Source: Neobacillus rhizophilus (GTDB lineage: Bacteria; Bacillota; Bacilli; Bacillales; Cytobacillaceae). From it: DNA of 64,000 bases. Shown one piece after another: positions 17,128 through 26,216 of the stretch. A model generated the notes under the pieces. That model saw only the letters and a list, made by a program, of their open reading frames with translations, made no database searches and had not been told where the DNA came from. The stretch lies in the NCBI RefSeq assembly GCF_018343535.1, contig NZ_JAGYPF010000003.1:913149-977148 (forward strand). Direction: 5' to 3'. The position numbers were made by a program, and so were the translations under genes. Every line of letters begins with the position of its first letter. The first letter of the stretch is position 1.

Positions 17128-17588
17128 TGTAAGCGACCGAACACTTGGAAAAATAACATGTTCGGTCGCATATAGCCTTTCTATGCTCCCCAACTCTTGA
17201 AAAATTCAGCGGTTCGGTCGCATATAGCCTTTCTATACTCCCCAACTCTTGAAAAATTCAGCGGACCGGTCGCATATAGCCTTTCTATACTCCCCAACTC
17301 TTGAAAAAAACAACGGTTCGGTCGCATATAGCCTTTCTATACTCCCCAACTCTCGAAAAATTCAGCGGTTCGGTCGCATATAGCCTTTCTATGCTCCCCA
17401 ACCCTTGAAAAATTCAGCGGTTCGGTCGCATATAGCCTTTCTATGCTCCCCGACTCTTGAAAAAACAGCGGTTCGGTCGCATATAGCCTTTCTATGCTCC
17501 CCAACTCTTGAAAAATTCAGCGGTTCGGTCGCATATAGCCTTTCTATACTCCCCAACTCTCGAAAAATTCAGCGGTTCGGTCGCATAG
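17128..17588. repeat. Tandem array 1 with 52-bp period
   Basis: Eight full units and one partial, each beginning TTCGGTCGCATATAGCCTTT, at 17161, 17213, 17265, 17317, 17369, 17421, 17472, 17524 and 17576 (one interval is 51). The units are contiguous with no unique spacers. An inverted GCGACCGAACA precedes the first unit at 17128. Short frames across it are artefacts, since 52 is not a multiple of three. It fills the gap between the ABC permease and the nitroreductase. Confidence 0.95.
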
Positions 17589-17639
17589 GAGCAAAAACAA
17601 AAATATTTACGAAAACAGCATAAACAAAACTCCTACTCC

Positions 17640-18428
17640 CTACTCATTTTCCATAAAATTCTGCCTCTCCAAGTAGTTCAGCACTGTCTGTGAAAACTCA
17701 AGGTGAGATTCCTTCGTATACTTGGCAATGGTGTAGATTTGGGCGAGGTTTTTCAATCCTAAACGTTCGGTCATTTCCTTAAGCCTAGGGTTCGCCATGT
17801 ACCGGTTCCAACCGTTTTCATTTCTATCTTTGTAGATTTCGAGAATGTCTTCTTCTGAATAATCTTGATACTGGTCATAGTGAACAAGTCCATGCCTGGG
17901 CAATCGGTCACGTGGGGCAGGGTTTTCTGCAGGATACCCTAATGAATAACCAACAACCGGTACGACATTTGGCGGCAAGTTGAGCAGCTCGCCAATTTGA
18001 TCGCAATTTGCAAGAGTTGAACCCATATAGCAAATGCCCAGCCCGGCATTCTCTGCTGCTAACGCACAGTTTTGTGCGACCAACGTGGCATCAATGGCGC
18101 CAATCATAAAGCTCATAAAGTTATCGAAATGCACAGGTGCATCATTAAGAGCAAGCCATTTTCGCATTCTATTAAAATCAGCACAAAATGTTAGTAGAAT
18201 AGGTGCATCCACTACCATCGATTGGTCCATATGTGCGGAGTACAATTTTTTCTTTAGCTCTTTGTCTTTCGTGACGATAATTGAATACGTTTGCATATTT
18301 CCGCTAGAAGACGCACGGATGCCCGCATCTAGGATTTGATCCAACAGTTCTTGACTTACTTCCCTATCTTCATATTCTCGTATCGACCTGTGCCCGAAGA
18401 TAACATCGTTTAGTTCCAACGTAATCAC
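17640..18428 (-). CDS. Nitroreductase-family FMN-dependent NAD(P)H oxidoreductase
   Basis: A 262-residue nitroreductase-fold protein. Visible: 'HRSIREYEDREVSQELLDQI' with the FMN phosphate-binding HRSIR, 'ASSSGNMQTYSI' in the cofactor site, 'AENAGLGICYMGS', and 'VVGYSLGYPAE'. The C-terminal extension and length resemble NfrA/SnfA-like NADPH oxidoreductases. These cytoplasmic flavoenzymes reduce nitroaromatics, quinones or free FMN. It stands alone, tail-to-tail with the ABC permease across the repeat array. Substrate uncertain. Confidence 0.85.
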   Translation of the reverse strand: MITLELNDVIFGHRSIREYEDREVSQELLDQILDAGIRASSSGNMQTYSIIVTKDKELKKKLYSAHMDQSMVVDAPILLTFCADFNRMRKWLALNDAPVHFDNFMSFMIGAIDATLVAQNCALAAENAGLGICYMGSTLANCDQIGELLNLPPNVVPVVGYSLGYPAENPAPRDRLPRHGLVHYDQYQDYSEEDILEIYKDRNENGWNRYMANPRLKEMTERLGLKNLAQIYTIAKYTKESHLEFSQTVLNYLERQNFMENE

Positions 18429-18834
18429 TCCCTACAAATAGTATAGCATGGGCAGAGAGATGAGGACGGTTGGGATTTCCTTTTTTCACTCTTCCATCCA
18501 ACAACAGTAAATTAGATAGTATGTAGTATTTAAAACATTTTTTTAATTTGTTTCCAAAATATATTTTTTACTATATTTATACTCTTTTTCAAGGTCACTC
18601 AGAGTTAATTCATAAAAATGCTTATTATTTTTTTATAAATACCTAATTTGAGATTATGCTGCTGCAAAAGATATTGGAGGTTGCCTTAAAGGACATGAAA
18701 TAGATGTGTTTATCCCATCAAATGAAGCTATGGATGATTAAGAGGAACAATTGGATTGCACCATTCTGGACCAGATACAAAGAAGCCGCTCAGGTAGAAG
18801 CGGATTCTTTGTCTGGTAATCGTATTAATCTTTT
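18429..18834. other. Gap with a long imperfect hairpin and a possible gene tail
   Basis: No gene is supported here. At 18770-18816 arms of about 20 nt pair with small bulges (ACCAGA...AAGCGG type), a possible terminator for the minus-strand gene that ends at 18835. On the plus strand 18658-18741 a frame ends 'EIDVFIPSNEAMDD' then stop; it looks like the tail of a lost gene, but I do not recognise it. Confidence 0.4.
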
Positions 18835-19068
18835 CTATGATATCATTACAATACTTTTTTTAGAGACCTTCCCAAATGCCTTGATAAGATTATGTAAACA
18901 TTGAATTCGTAGTGTTTCTTCAAACAAAAAAGTATTTAAGATTTCCTTTTCCAGCAAGTCAAAAACTCTTTTGGCAGCATCTTCATGATCATAACTGTAT
19001 CTATTAGATAGATAATTAACTATTTCTCCCTCATAATATTCGATTGTGCCAAATAAAACAGTTGCCAC
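18835..19068 (-). CDS. Hypothetical protein, 77 residues
   Basis: An acidic, probably soluble and helical protein with 'YYEGEIVNYLSNRYSYDHE' near its start and a C-terminal half rich in Leu and Glu ('VFDLLEKEILNTFLFEE'). The GTG at 19068 is chosen because GGGAGGTGA lies about 6 bases upstream; a longer frame from 19134 has no such site. It lies about 195 bp downstream of the WalR-like regulator on the same strand. I recognise no family. Confidence 0.55.
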   Translation of the reverse strand: MATVLFGTIEYYEGEIVNYLSNRYSYDHEDAAKRVFDLLEKEILNTFLFEETLRIQCLHNLIKAFGKVSKKSIVMIS

Positions 19069-19262
19069 GAACCTCACCTCCCAGTTAACCCTTCGTTGTC
19101 TTTTGATCATATAACTGTAATATCTAAGCATCAACTAACTTCAGCATTTTTTAACAGAAGTGTTAGGATTGTTTAATATAATACGAGATTTTAATACTAC
19201 TGAAACACAGTCAACATTAAATGGGCATTTTTAAGAGATTTCATTAGAAGATTGATAGGTCA

Positions 19263-19973
19263 TCAGACATTACACTGTTCAGGATTCCGCAAATAATATC
19301 CAACTCCGCGACGTGTAGCAATCAAAGCTGGATGGCTCGGTGTATCCTCAATTTTTTCTCTTAATCTTCGGACCGTTACATCCACAGTCCTAGCATCCCC
19401 GTAATAATCGTACCCCCATACGGTTCGCAGCAGATGTCCCCTTGTCATGACTTGACCGATATGCTGCGCCAAATAGTAAAGCAATTCAAACTCACGGTAC
19501 GTCAATTCAATCGTATTTCCGCACTTTGAAACAACATATGCATCTGGATGAATAACAAGGGAACCAATGACAATATCATTTGAATCATTTTCAAATACCG
19601 TTTGGGTAATACTTGTATTACGACGGTGCAGTTTCGCTTTGACACGAGCGATTAATTCCCGTGTACTAAATGGCTTTGTTACATAGTCGTCAGCCCCAAG
19701 TTCAAGCCCCAGCACTTTATCAATTTCAGAGTCTTTTGCAGTTAGCATAATGATTGGCATTTCATATTTTTTTCTGACCTCCCGGCAAACTTCCATTCCA
19801 TCCCGGAGCGGCAGCATAATATCGAGAAGGATTAAATCCGGCTGAATCTCCTTCACCAATTGAAGGGCTTCAATTCCATCATAGGCGGAATAGACACTAT
19901 AACCTTCTTTTTTTAAATTAAACTGCAAAATATCCGCAATTGGCTTTTCATCATCAACGACAAGTATAATCAT
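19263..19973 (-). CDS. OmpR-family response regulator, close paralogue of WalR (orphan)
   Basis: 236 residues. The receiver domain opens '[20 protein letters not shown]' with phospho-acceptor Asp51 and carries '[18 protein letters not shown]', nearly the same as WalR (YycF). A winged-helix domain follows, with '[16 protein letters not shown]' and '[19 protein letters not shown]'. WalR normally lies with WalK, WalH, WalI and a serine protease; none are here, and no histidine kinase is adjacent. The genome should carry the authentic wal operon elsewhere, which would make this a duplicate free to diverge. Both domains look functional. It is preceded by a hairpin at 20031-20064. Confidence 0.88.
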   Translation of the reverse strand: MIILVVDDEKPIADILQFNLKKEGYSVYSAYDGIEALQLVKEIQPDLILLDIMLPLRDGMEVCREVRKKYEMPIIMLTAKDSEIDKVLGLELGADDYVTKPFSTRELIARVKAKLHRRNTSITQTVFENDSNDIVIGSLVIHPDAYVVSKCGNTIELTYREFELLYYLAQHIGQVMTRGHLLRTVWGYDYYGDARTVDVTVRRLREKIEDTPSHPALIATRRGVGYYLRNPEQCNV

Positions 19974-20030
19974 TTGATTATTAATACTCCCTTCATGATA
20001 AATTGATTTATTAATATTTAGGATATAAAT

Positions 20031-20064
20031 AGAGCCAGCACCTTAATAAAAGGAAGCCGGCTCT
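20031..20064. other. Hairpin upstream of the WalR-like gene
   Basis: AGAGCC...GGCTCT arms with an inner CCTT/AAGG pairing form a stem-loop about 60 bp upstream of the WalR-like start. It could be a leader structure or a terminator; the T-run is weak. Confidence 0.45.
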
Positions 20065-20440
20065 GCATGGAGGGTACTTGGTGTAGAAACTACTTTATCA
20101 TAGTTGTTTTACATTTCAGTTAAAGAAGTAGAACAATTTGGTAAAATTTGTTTAAAAGTTTAATTATTGAATAACCACTGCTTCTGTTCTTTTTCATTAA
20201 CTAAACCTTAATTTTTTTACACAATTGTACTATTTTCCCAACCGAACTGTAAACAAACTTTGATATAGTAAATACAATCGATATTCTCGATACTTTTCCT
20301 AGGTTAATGGCTAATTAAAATCCATAAAAAAATTTCCTGTTTCTTTTGCTTTAGATACGATTTTTTCGATGACACTCCTTTTTGTTGTGTGTTTCCTAAA
20401 TATCTATTTGAAAAACGGCAAGAAGAAAGGGGTTTTTTTC

Positions 20441-20539
20441 GTGGATTCATTATTAACAATTATTATAACCGGACATCCTTTTATAACTTTAATGATCGCA
20501 ATTGTGGCGCTTGTACTTTTGGAAATAGCACAAAAATAA
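20441..20539 (+). CDS. Small hydrophobic peptide, 32 residues
   Basis: GTG at 20441 with an AAGGGG site 8 bases upstream opens a 32-codon frame encoding a single likely membrane helix ('FITLMIAIVALVLLEIAQK'). The same frame is open upstream to an ATG at 20369 (56 codons), but that start lacks a ribosome site. It lies alone in the 850-bp gap between the WalR-like and ribT genes. Membrane micropeptide or type I toxin-like peptide are possible; no homology is claimed. Confidence 0.4.
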   Translation: MDSLLTIIITGHPFITLMIAIVALVLLEIAQK

Positions 20540-20820
20540 ATCGTGCGATAATGGAGTGAAATTTAATAAGATGAAAATCCTAACTTTTCACGACATTATA
20601 TTTAAACCTACATTATAATTTTGCTAACGGGTTAAATTGTGTAAATTTTCTGAAATATATTTTTAATGAGATATACAACATTTTGTAAAACAATAAGATT
20701 TAATTCTGCTAAGTTTAATGTAATTAATAACAGAATAGTAAATCAACATCATACCATTTTCATAATGGAGTACCTAATTGACTTGCTACAAGTCCATTTC
20801 ATATGAATGAGGGATTAAAA

Positions 20821-21201
20821 ATGTTGACACGTTACAAAAAATCGTATAATAAAATAGCCATGGGCTTATTATCGTTTATGCCAAATGAAAAAGATATGCA
20901 GAAACTTCAGATTACGATTAATCAATATGAAACTGACCAAGACCACCAACTCTTTTTATGGAAGGAAGAAAAAGGCATCATTGGTCTTATCGGTGTTGTA
21001 TTTGTAAATAATCACCTTATCCAAATCCAACATATTTCAGTTAACCCTTCCCATCGTGGTCATGGAATCGGTAGTAGGATGGTTAAAGCCCTAAAACAGC
21101 TTTATCCAGATACTAGTTTTATCCCCGATGAAAACACAGCTGCATTTTGTGAAAAATGCGACCTAAATGAATCCTTCCTTTGGTCGGAAGCACCGGTATG
21201 A
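20821..21201 (+). CDS. ribT: RibT-like GNAT acetyltransferase
   Basis: A 126-residue GNAT protein. The opening 'MLTRYKKSYNKIAMGLLSFMPNEKD' is nearly that of B. subtilis RibT, and the acetyl-CoA loop reads 'HISVNPSHRGHGIGSRMV'. RibT is usually encoded at the end of the ribDEAHT riboflavin operon; its acetylation target is unknown. No rib genes or FMN riboswitch are nearby, so this copy is displaced. The ATG at 20821 is preferred (GAGGG about 7 bases before) over one six codons upstream. Confidence 0.85.
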   Translation: MLTRYKKSYNKIAMGLLSFMPNEKDMQKLQITINQYETDQDHQLFLWKEEKGIIGLIGVVFVNNHLIQIQHISVNPSHRGHGIGSRMVKALKQLYPDTSFIPDENTAAFCEKCDLNESFLWSEAPV

Positions 21202-21267
21202 CTCTTCATAAAAATACATACAAGTAACGCTTATTAACAGATACTCATTACATTTTTTCTCTTTATA

Positions 21268-21308
21268 CACAAAGTTTATCTGCTAACTACTCCTGTGATA
21301 ATCCTGCT
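21268..21308 (-). pseudogene. Short helix-turn-helix remnant
   Basis: On the minus strand this reads AGLSQE-stop-LADKL, a decayed copy of an XRE-type helix-turn-helix. The same stretch occurs, less damaged, at 50260-50302 ('RAGLSQEQLTDKLGVSRQE'). Confidence 0.5.
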
Positions 21309-21362
21309 CCCTTTCGAAAATCTTTTATCTTTTTACCTAATGTCAAATAGAACACTAAAAGT

Positions 21363-22013
21363 CTATTTCTTTTTTTGACGATATAAATCAACTGATTTAT
21401 ATCCCTGTGATAGGATTTCGACCATTTGTTTTTGGCGTTTTTCACGTGTTTGCTGCTGCTTAGCAGAAAATATGTAGCGCGCCCAATCCTTTTGATAACC
21501 TGGTGTTAACTCTTTATACAGTTTCAGTTCATTGGGATGATCAGTTAAAAGCATTTCAACATCCTTTATATTTTCTTCATAATCTGCTACACATTGACTA
21601 GCAGCTGATGACTTTTGAGGCTTCATTTTTTCGCGCTTTAATCCAACTACAGTAAAGACATCATCCATCCCCACCATTCGTGAGAATTTCAAGTCGCTGT
21701 TGGCTACATACCCATCTTCGCCCACTTTCATGGCTGGAAAGATTTCATCTCTATGTATGAACGTTTCATACCTCTTGTTCCCTTTTTTCGGATAGGCAAA
21801 AAATAAGTATCCTTTTTCTAGTAATTGCTGTTCATTGATTATCCTTTGAGTATGGGCCACCATTTGATCGAGCGTTTCAATAAAAATAAAGATCGCATCT
21901 TGTTCTCCAGTTAATTCATTCTTATATCCATTAAATAAATCATAATCTTCCGGTTGATTAAGTACGGCAAGATTACTATACTTGCCCAGATTTAATTTAT
22001 CGATAATTGACAT
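21363..22013 (-). CDS. YdeI/OmpD-associated-family protein
   Basis: A 216-residue cytoplasmic protein. The C-terminal third ('YKELTPGYQKDWARYIFSAK', then 'TREKRQKQMVEILSQGYKS') is the bacteriocin-protection/YdeI-like domain seen in many Bacillaceae; the N-terminal part ('LNQPEDYDLF', 'IFIFIETLDQMVAH') matches the DUF3052-like segment often fused to it (inference). Function of the family is not established. ATG 22013 is preferred because AAGGAG lies 8 bases upstream. Single gene, divergent from the aminopeptidase. Confidence 0.7.
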   Translation of the reverse strand: MSIIDKLNLGKYSNLAVLNQPEDYDLFNGYKNELTGEQDAIFIFIETLDQMVAHTQRIINEQQLLEKGYLFFAYPKKGNKRYETFIHRDEIFPAMKVGEDGYVANSDLKFSRMVGMDDVFTVVGLKREKMKPQKSSAASQCVADYEENIKDVEMLLTDHPNELKLYKELTPGYQKDWARYIFSAKQQQTREKRQKQMVEILSQGYKSVDLYRQKKK

Positions 22014-22390
22014 TACTTTTCTCCTTCCTTTAACCAGGGTCAAATTGGAACTCTGCTACTCTTTTCTTGTGGTTATTTTCACATCAATCTCTCTTAATAG
22101 TTTACCTACTTCAGCTTCTTCCCAAACCCCACACGTTTCTATCCTCTATCATAACCTTCAAAAATGCAAAATCCTATAAAATACAGGAATTAATTGTAAT
22201 ATTTTCAGGGAAATATTTTGTCTTTTTTTCGAGAAAAATGAAATTTAATAGGGATTTCGCAAGGAATGTCCTTTTTACTCGAATGTATTTGCAGGAGGAA
22301 TAATTAATATAGTAATCTAGCTTTTTTATATGAAAATTTTTGTAAATTTAAAATAACATACTATTTATTATCATACTAATATAGATAGTT

Positions 22391-22406
22391 ATGAAAACGT
22401 TTACAA
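22391..22406 (+). promoter_or_regulatory. Catabolite-responsive element (cre) candidate
   Basis: ATGAAAACGTTTACAA matches the CcpA cre consensus WTGNAANCGNWNNCWW at every defined position. It lies about 60 bp upstream of the candidate promoter of the aminopeptidase gene (TTGTAA 22465-22470, TATATT 22487-22492, 16-bp spacing). CcpA control of the secreted peptidase is an inference. Confidence 0.6.
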
Positions 22407-22543
22407 AATGATGAATAGATTTCGTGTATAGTCATTAGCGGATTTTAAAGGAATTTCTATGATTTTGTAAAACGATTCTTGTTTACTATATTTGCCAAAG
22501 TAGGAATAATGAAAGAGTATCAATTTTTCAAAGGGGGAGTTTC

Positions 22544-23923
22544 ATGTTTCGTCGTAAATCCATGATCACAGTCCTTGCAACAGGCATGCTTTTATCATCA
22601 GGGGTTGTCTATGCTCAAACGAATAGTGCACCAAATGCACAAGCCGCCACAGCGTTTGACAACAATGTTATCAAGAAAATCAGCGCAGACAATATGTATA
22701 ATACCATTAAGTATCTATCAGCCGTGCCTAGGGAAGCTGGCACAGAGGGAGAGGTTCGTGGAGTCGAGTACATAGAAAGCCAGTTTAAGAGTTTAGGACT
22801 CGAAACTAGAAGAATACCGTTTCCGATCTATGATTATAAGTTAAACCACGTACTTGCTGTAGTTGATGGAGTTGATTTCAAAGGCCGTGCCTTTAGCGGC
22901 AGTGGAAGCGGAAATGTAACGGCAGAGCTCGTTGATGTTGGAAAAGCATTAGCTGGCACTATTACAGATGATGTGAAAGGGAAAATTGCCTTGATTGAGC
23001 GTGGGGATATCACGTTCGTTGAAAAAGTGGCAAATGTAGTTGCTAAAGGAGCAGTTGGGGTACTTATGTATAACAACAGTGCCAATGGCAATAACTTTGG
23101 CCAAGCCAATGGAGAAGTTCCTGCTGTGGCAATCACCCAAGCACAGGGGAAAGGATTGGTTGAAAAATTAAAGAACGGCCCTGTTACAGCCACCTTAGAT
23201 GTCGATATCCAAAAGATCGAGAAAACATCCTATGTGGTTGAGGCTAAATTAAAGCCTAACAAGAACAAGGACACAGGACAGATTGTCACGATTGGAGCAC
23301 ACCATGACTCGGTTCCTAATGGACCGGGAGCAAATGACGATGCTTCTGGTGTATCAGCCGTACTCGAGCTAGCAAGAATTCTTGTCAATACTCCAATTGA
23401 TACCGAAGTCCGCTTCCTTACCTTCGGCTCTGAGGAAAGAGGAATGGTGGGCTCATCCTTCTACGTATCGCAGCTTCCACAAAGTGATATAGACCGTATT
23501 GTTGCCCACTTCCAAATGGATATGATTGGCGGGGCAGAAGCAGGAGAAGATCATCCATTAGGTGGACTGATCATGTATACAATTAACGGTCAGAAGAATC
23601 TTGTTACGGACTTAGGAGCGTCTGCCTCATCAAGAATGTATGATGTGGCGGTACCGTACGGACAGTTAGGAAGAAGTGACCATCAGCCATTCCATGATGT
23701 GGGCATCCCTTCCGCACTATTTATTCATTCACCTGTTGAGCCTCAGTATCACAAGCCAACAGATACGATTGAACATATCAGTAAAGAAAAGCTACAACAA
23801 GCTGCATCAATCGTCGGAGCAGCAGCCTATCAAATCGTTCGTCCTGATACGCCGGCTCTCGAACGGGCACGTGTGGCTCCAGCATTAGTGGACTACGATT
23901 TCGAAAACCGCCCAGTAGATTAA
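22544..23923 (+). CDS. ywaD: Secreted M28-family aminopeptidase with PA domain (YwaD-like)
   Basis: 459 residues: signal peptide (about 1-35, 'MITVLATGMLLSSGVVYAQ'), a PA insert domain (about 120-240, with 'GKIALIERGDITFVEK' and 'GAVGVLMYNN'), then the M28 zinc peptidase domain. The five metal ligands appear in order: His in GAHHDS, Asp in NDDASG, Glu in SEERG, Asp in MDMIGG and His in YHKPTDT. Length and layout match B. subtilis YwaD (455 residues), an extracellular aminopeptidase used for peptide scavenging. AAGGGGG precedes the ATG. A cre site lies upstream and a strong terminator follows. Confidence 0.92.
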   Translation: MFRRKSMITVLATGMLLSSGVVYAQTNSAPNAQAATAFDNNVIKKISADNMYNTIKYLSAVPREAGTEGEVRGVEYIESQFKSLGLETRRIPFPIYDYKLNHVLAVVDGVDFKGRAFSGSGSGNVTAELVDVGKALAGTITDDVKGKIALIERGDITFVEKVANVVAKGAVGVLMYNNSANGNNFGQANGEVPAVAITQAQGKGLVEKLKNGPVTATLDVDIQKIEKTSYVVEAKLKPNKNKDTGQIVTIGAHHDSVPNGPGANDDASGVSAVLELARILVNTPIDTEVRFLTFGSEERGMVGSSFYVSQLPQSDIDRIVAHFQMDMIGGAEAGEDHPLGGLIMYTINGQKNLVTDLGASASSRMYDVAVPYGQLGRSDHQPFHDVGIPSALFIHSPVEPQYHKPTDTIEHISKEKLQQAASIVGAAAYQIVRPDTPALERARVAPALVDYDFENRPVD

Positions 23924-23926
23924 TAG

Positions 23927-23975
23927 AACAGTAAAAACGCTTGAATCAAATAGAGATTCAAGCGTTTTTACTGTT
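23927..23975 (+). terminator. Rho-independent terminator of the aminopeptidase gene
   Basis: Perfect 21-bp stem (23927-23947 with 23955-23975) and 7-nt loop, beginning 3 bp after the stop codon. Confidence 0.9.
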
Positions 23976-23981
23976 AAAAGG

Positions 23982-24390
23982 AAGCACGAGAACCGTCCGA
24001 GACTTCTGAAAAATGATTCTAATAAGCTGCAGCGTTACTTTTCTGGTTCTCACGGGCAGAATAGACCGCTTATTTTTACCGCTGCTCTTCTTTTCATGAA
24101 CTCTCGGGTAGAATAGACCGCTTATTTTTACCGCTGCGCTTCTTTTCTTGGGCTCTCGGGCAAAATAGATCGCTTATTTTTACCGCTGCTCTTCTTTTCA
24201 TGAGCTCTCGGGCAAAATAGACGGCTTATTTTTACCGCTGCCCTTCTTTTCATGAGCTCTCGGGAAGAATAGACCGCTTATTTTTACCACTGCTCTTCTT
24301 TTCATGAGCTCTCGGGCAGAATAGCTGGCTTATTTTTACCGGTGAGCTTCTTTTCTTGAACTCACGGGCAGAATAGACCATTTATTTTTT
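23982..24390. repeat. Tandem array 2 (52-bp period) with leader and flanking dyad half-site
   Basis: Seven CGGG-anchored units start at 24052, 24104, 24156, 24209, 24261, 24313 and 24365; core CGGGCARAATAG...GGCTTATTTTTACCG...CTTCTTTTC. A leader CTGAAAAATGATTCTAA (24005-24021) precedes the first unit by 47 bp, identical to the one before array 3. A GAGAACCGTCC half-site flanks it at 23991. No coding frame is supported. Confidence 0.95.
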
Positions 24391-24394
24391 AGAC

Positions 24395-24757
24395 AAACAT
24401 TTGATTAAAAGTAAGAAAAAGTCAACAAAGATAAGCATTATATCCTTGTTAAAGCTAAAAATATTATCGTTTACACAAACGTTTGATTAGGTCTGTTATA
24501 AATGTTATAAACTACGTGCATCCGGGAATTGGCTGAATTTTGGGGTAAAAAAATTGTTGAATAAACATGGAACCTACCTCTCTCAAAACCATCAAGCTTT
24601 CTAACACAAACTACTTTCGCCAATCTTCACTAAATTTCCCCTTCTAGCAATCTAAATAAACGTTTGGTTAAATACTCTGAAATGCTTGTCATAAAAGCAC
24701 AAAGCCTTATAAGCTTCTAAAATATTTGTCAATTAAATAAACGTTTGATTAAATATT
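24395..24757. repeat. Four copies of an AAACGTTTGATTAA motif
   Basis: AAAC(G/A)TTT followed by GATTAA or GGTTAA occurs at 24395, 24477, 24658 and 24739, spaced 82, 181 and 81 bp. The last two are extended near-palindromes (TTAAATAAACGTTTGATTAA). They look like operator sites of a TetR- or LacI-like regulator, but none is encoded nearby and no gene is seen in 24390-24950. Confidence 0.55.
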
Positions 24758-24846
24758 GAAAAATCTCTTTACTAAACGGATTTTACGCAATAAGCATACA
24801 AAATAATGGCAGACGATGACGACAAAAAAACAAATAGCCAAATTTA

Positions 24847-24892
24847 AAATGATGCACGAGAACCGTCCCCATGCTTCACCCATGCCTCACGT
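24847..24892. repeat. GAGAACCGTCCCC dyad half-element
   Basis: Reads GATGCACGAGAACCGTCCCC ATGCTTCACC, a relative of the copies at 53740 and 57216. It closes the region holding array 2, just upstream of the FAD oxidoreductase gene. Confidence 0.7.
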
Positions 24893-24953
24893 ATGTATAA
24901 AATGAGGCTGGTTATATTAACATTATCTATTTTTGATAACTGGGGGGATATAT

Positions 24954-26177
24954 ATGAATTTACAATCTGGAATTTATTATTGGCCCACTACTTTTCCTGA
25001 TGCTCCCTCGTACCCAGCGTTGGAAGAAGACCTATCTTGTGATGTATTAATCATTGGGGGTGGAAGCTCGGGGGCACAGTGTGCCTATTATCTTGCTGGT
25101 GCTAATTTAGAGGTGGCTGTCATTGAAAAATCAACCATTGGCAGCGGCAGTACTAGTACGAATACCGCCCTCCTTCAATACTCCGGCGAAAAAATGTTTA
25201 CAGATCTGATCAACACTTTTGGAACTGATTACATAAAAAGGCATTTACAATTACTAAAGGAAGCTATTAATGAAATGGAAGAGGCTTCCAAGAAAGTCAC
25301 AATTGATTGTGAATTCAACAGAAGAGATACCCTATACTCTGCTAGCTGTCCAGAGGACGTTGAAAAACTAAGAAAGGAATACGAATTTTTAAAGCAGCAA
25401 AACTGTGACCTTACCTTTCTAACAAAGGAAGAGATTGAAGCAAACTATCCGTTTAGCAGGGATGCCGCTATTTACTCATACAATGATGCAGAAATCAATC
25501 CTTTCCGATTCACCCATGCACTATTGGAGTACGCCGCAAGAAAAGGAATCCGTATATATGAAAATACGGAAATGAACGGTCACCACTATGATGAAGAACG
25601 AGGAAAGATGATTGTTTCGACAAAGAATGGGCGTTCGATTCAAGCACGCTATATTATTTTTGCAGCAGGTTATGAAGGAATGGAAATCAAAAAAGAGAAA
25701 AAAGCCTCTTTTGTCAGTACATATACGGTCACAACCAATCCAGTCGACAATTTCTCCGAATGGTATAACAGGACACTCATTTGGGAAACTGCTCGTCCCT
25801 ATTTATTTATGAGGACCACTAGAGATAACCGGATTATCATCGGAGGACTTGATGATAATACTCCATACCCTGAAGATCGCGATAGTAAACTGATTCACAA
25901 AAAGGATAAACTGATTGAAGAGTTTAATAAAATGTTTCCTACTATTAAGGTCCAGCCAGAATATTATTTAGCTGCATTTTATGGCGGCATAGCGGATGGC
26001 ATTCCGATTATTGGCCAATATGAAGAATATCCTAATAGTTATTTTCTATTTGCCTTTGGTGATAATGGGACGGTTTACAGCCAATTGCTGTCGAAGATTA
26101 TTGTAAAGGAGATTGTTGAGGGTAATTGTCCAGATTTGGCTCTATACTTGCAGGATCGCCCTTTGCTAAATAAGTGA
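24954..26177 (+). CDS. FAD-dependent oxidoreductase (DAO family)
   Basis: A 407-residue protein with the dinucleotide-binding motif 'DVLIIGGGSSGAQCAYYLAG' near residue 30 and a DAO-type fold: 'NTALLQYSGEKMF', and the C-terminal flavin-contact region 'FYGGIADGIPIIGQYEE' to 'YFLFAFGDNGTVYSQ'. The family oxidises amines or amino acids with O2 or electron carriers; the substrate cannot be read here. The ATG at 24954 with GGGGGG 8 bases upstream is preferred to the frame opening at 24933. A single-gene transcript ending in a terminator shared with the glyoxal reductase gene. Confidence 0.85.
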   Translation: MNLQSGIYYWPTTFPDAPSYPALEEDLSCDVLIIGGGSSGAQCAYYLAGANLEVAVIEKSTIGSGSTSTNTALLQYSGEKMFTDLINTFGTDYIKRHLQLLKEAINEMEEASKKVTIDCEFNRRDTLYSASCPEDVEKLRKEYEFLKQQNCDLTFLTKEEIEANYPFSRDAAIYSYNDAEINPFRFTHALLEYAARKGIRIYENTEMNGHHYDEERGKMIVSTKNGRSIQARYIIFAAGYEGMEIKKEKKASFVSTYTVTTNPVDNFSEWYNRTLIWETARPYLFMRTTRDNRIIIGGLDDNTPYPEDRDSKLIHKKDKLIEEFNKMFPTIKVQPEYYLAAFYGGIADGIPIIGQYEEYPNSYFLFAFGDNGTVYSQLLSKIIVKEIVEGNCPDLALYLQDRPLLNK

Positions 26178-26179
26178 TG

Positions 26180-26207
26180 AAAAATGGGGTTGGTTTTCCC
26201 CATTTTT
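26180..26207. terminator. Bidirectional terminator between convergent genes
   Basis: AAAAATGGGG pairs with CCCCATTTTT around an 8-nt loop, flanked by A and T runs on both strands. It serves the FAD oxidoreductase gene and the convergent aldo/keto reductase gene. Confidence 0.85.
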
Positions 26208-26216
26208 CTTGTTTTA

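Noticed and set aside
17405..17623. Plus-strand reading frame across array 1
   Set aside because: It is a by-product of the repeat; the 52-bp period is not a multiple of three, so frames change in each unit, and there is no ribosome site.
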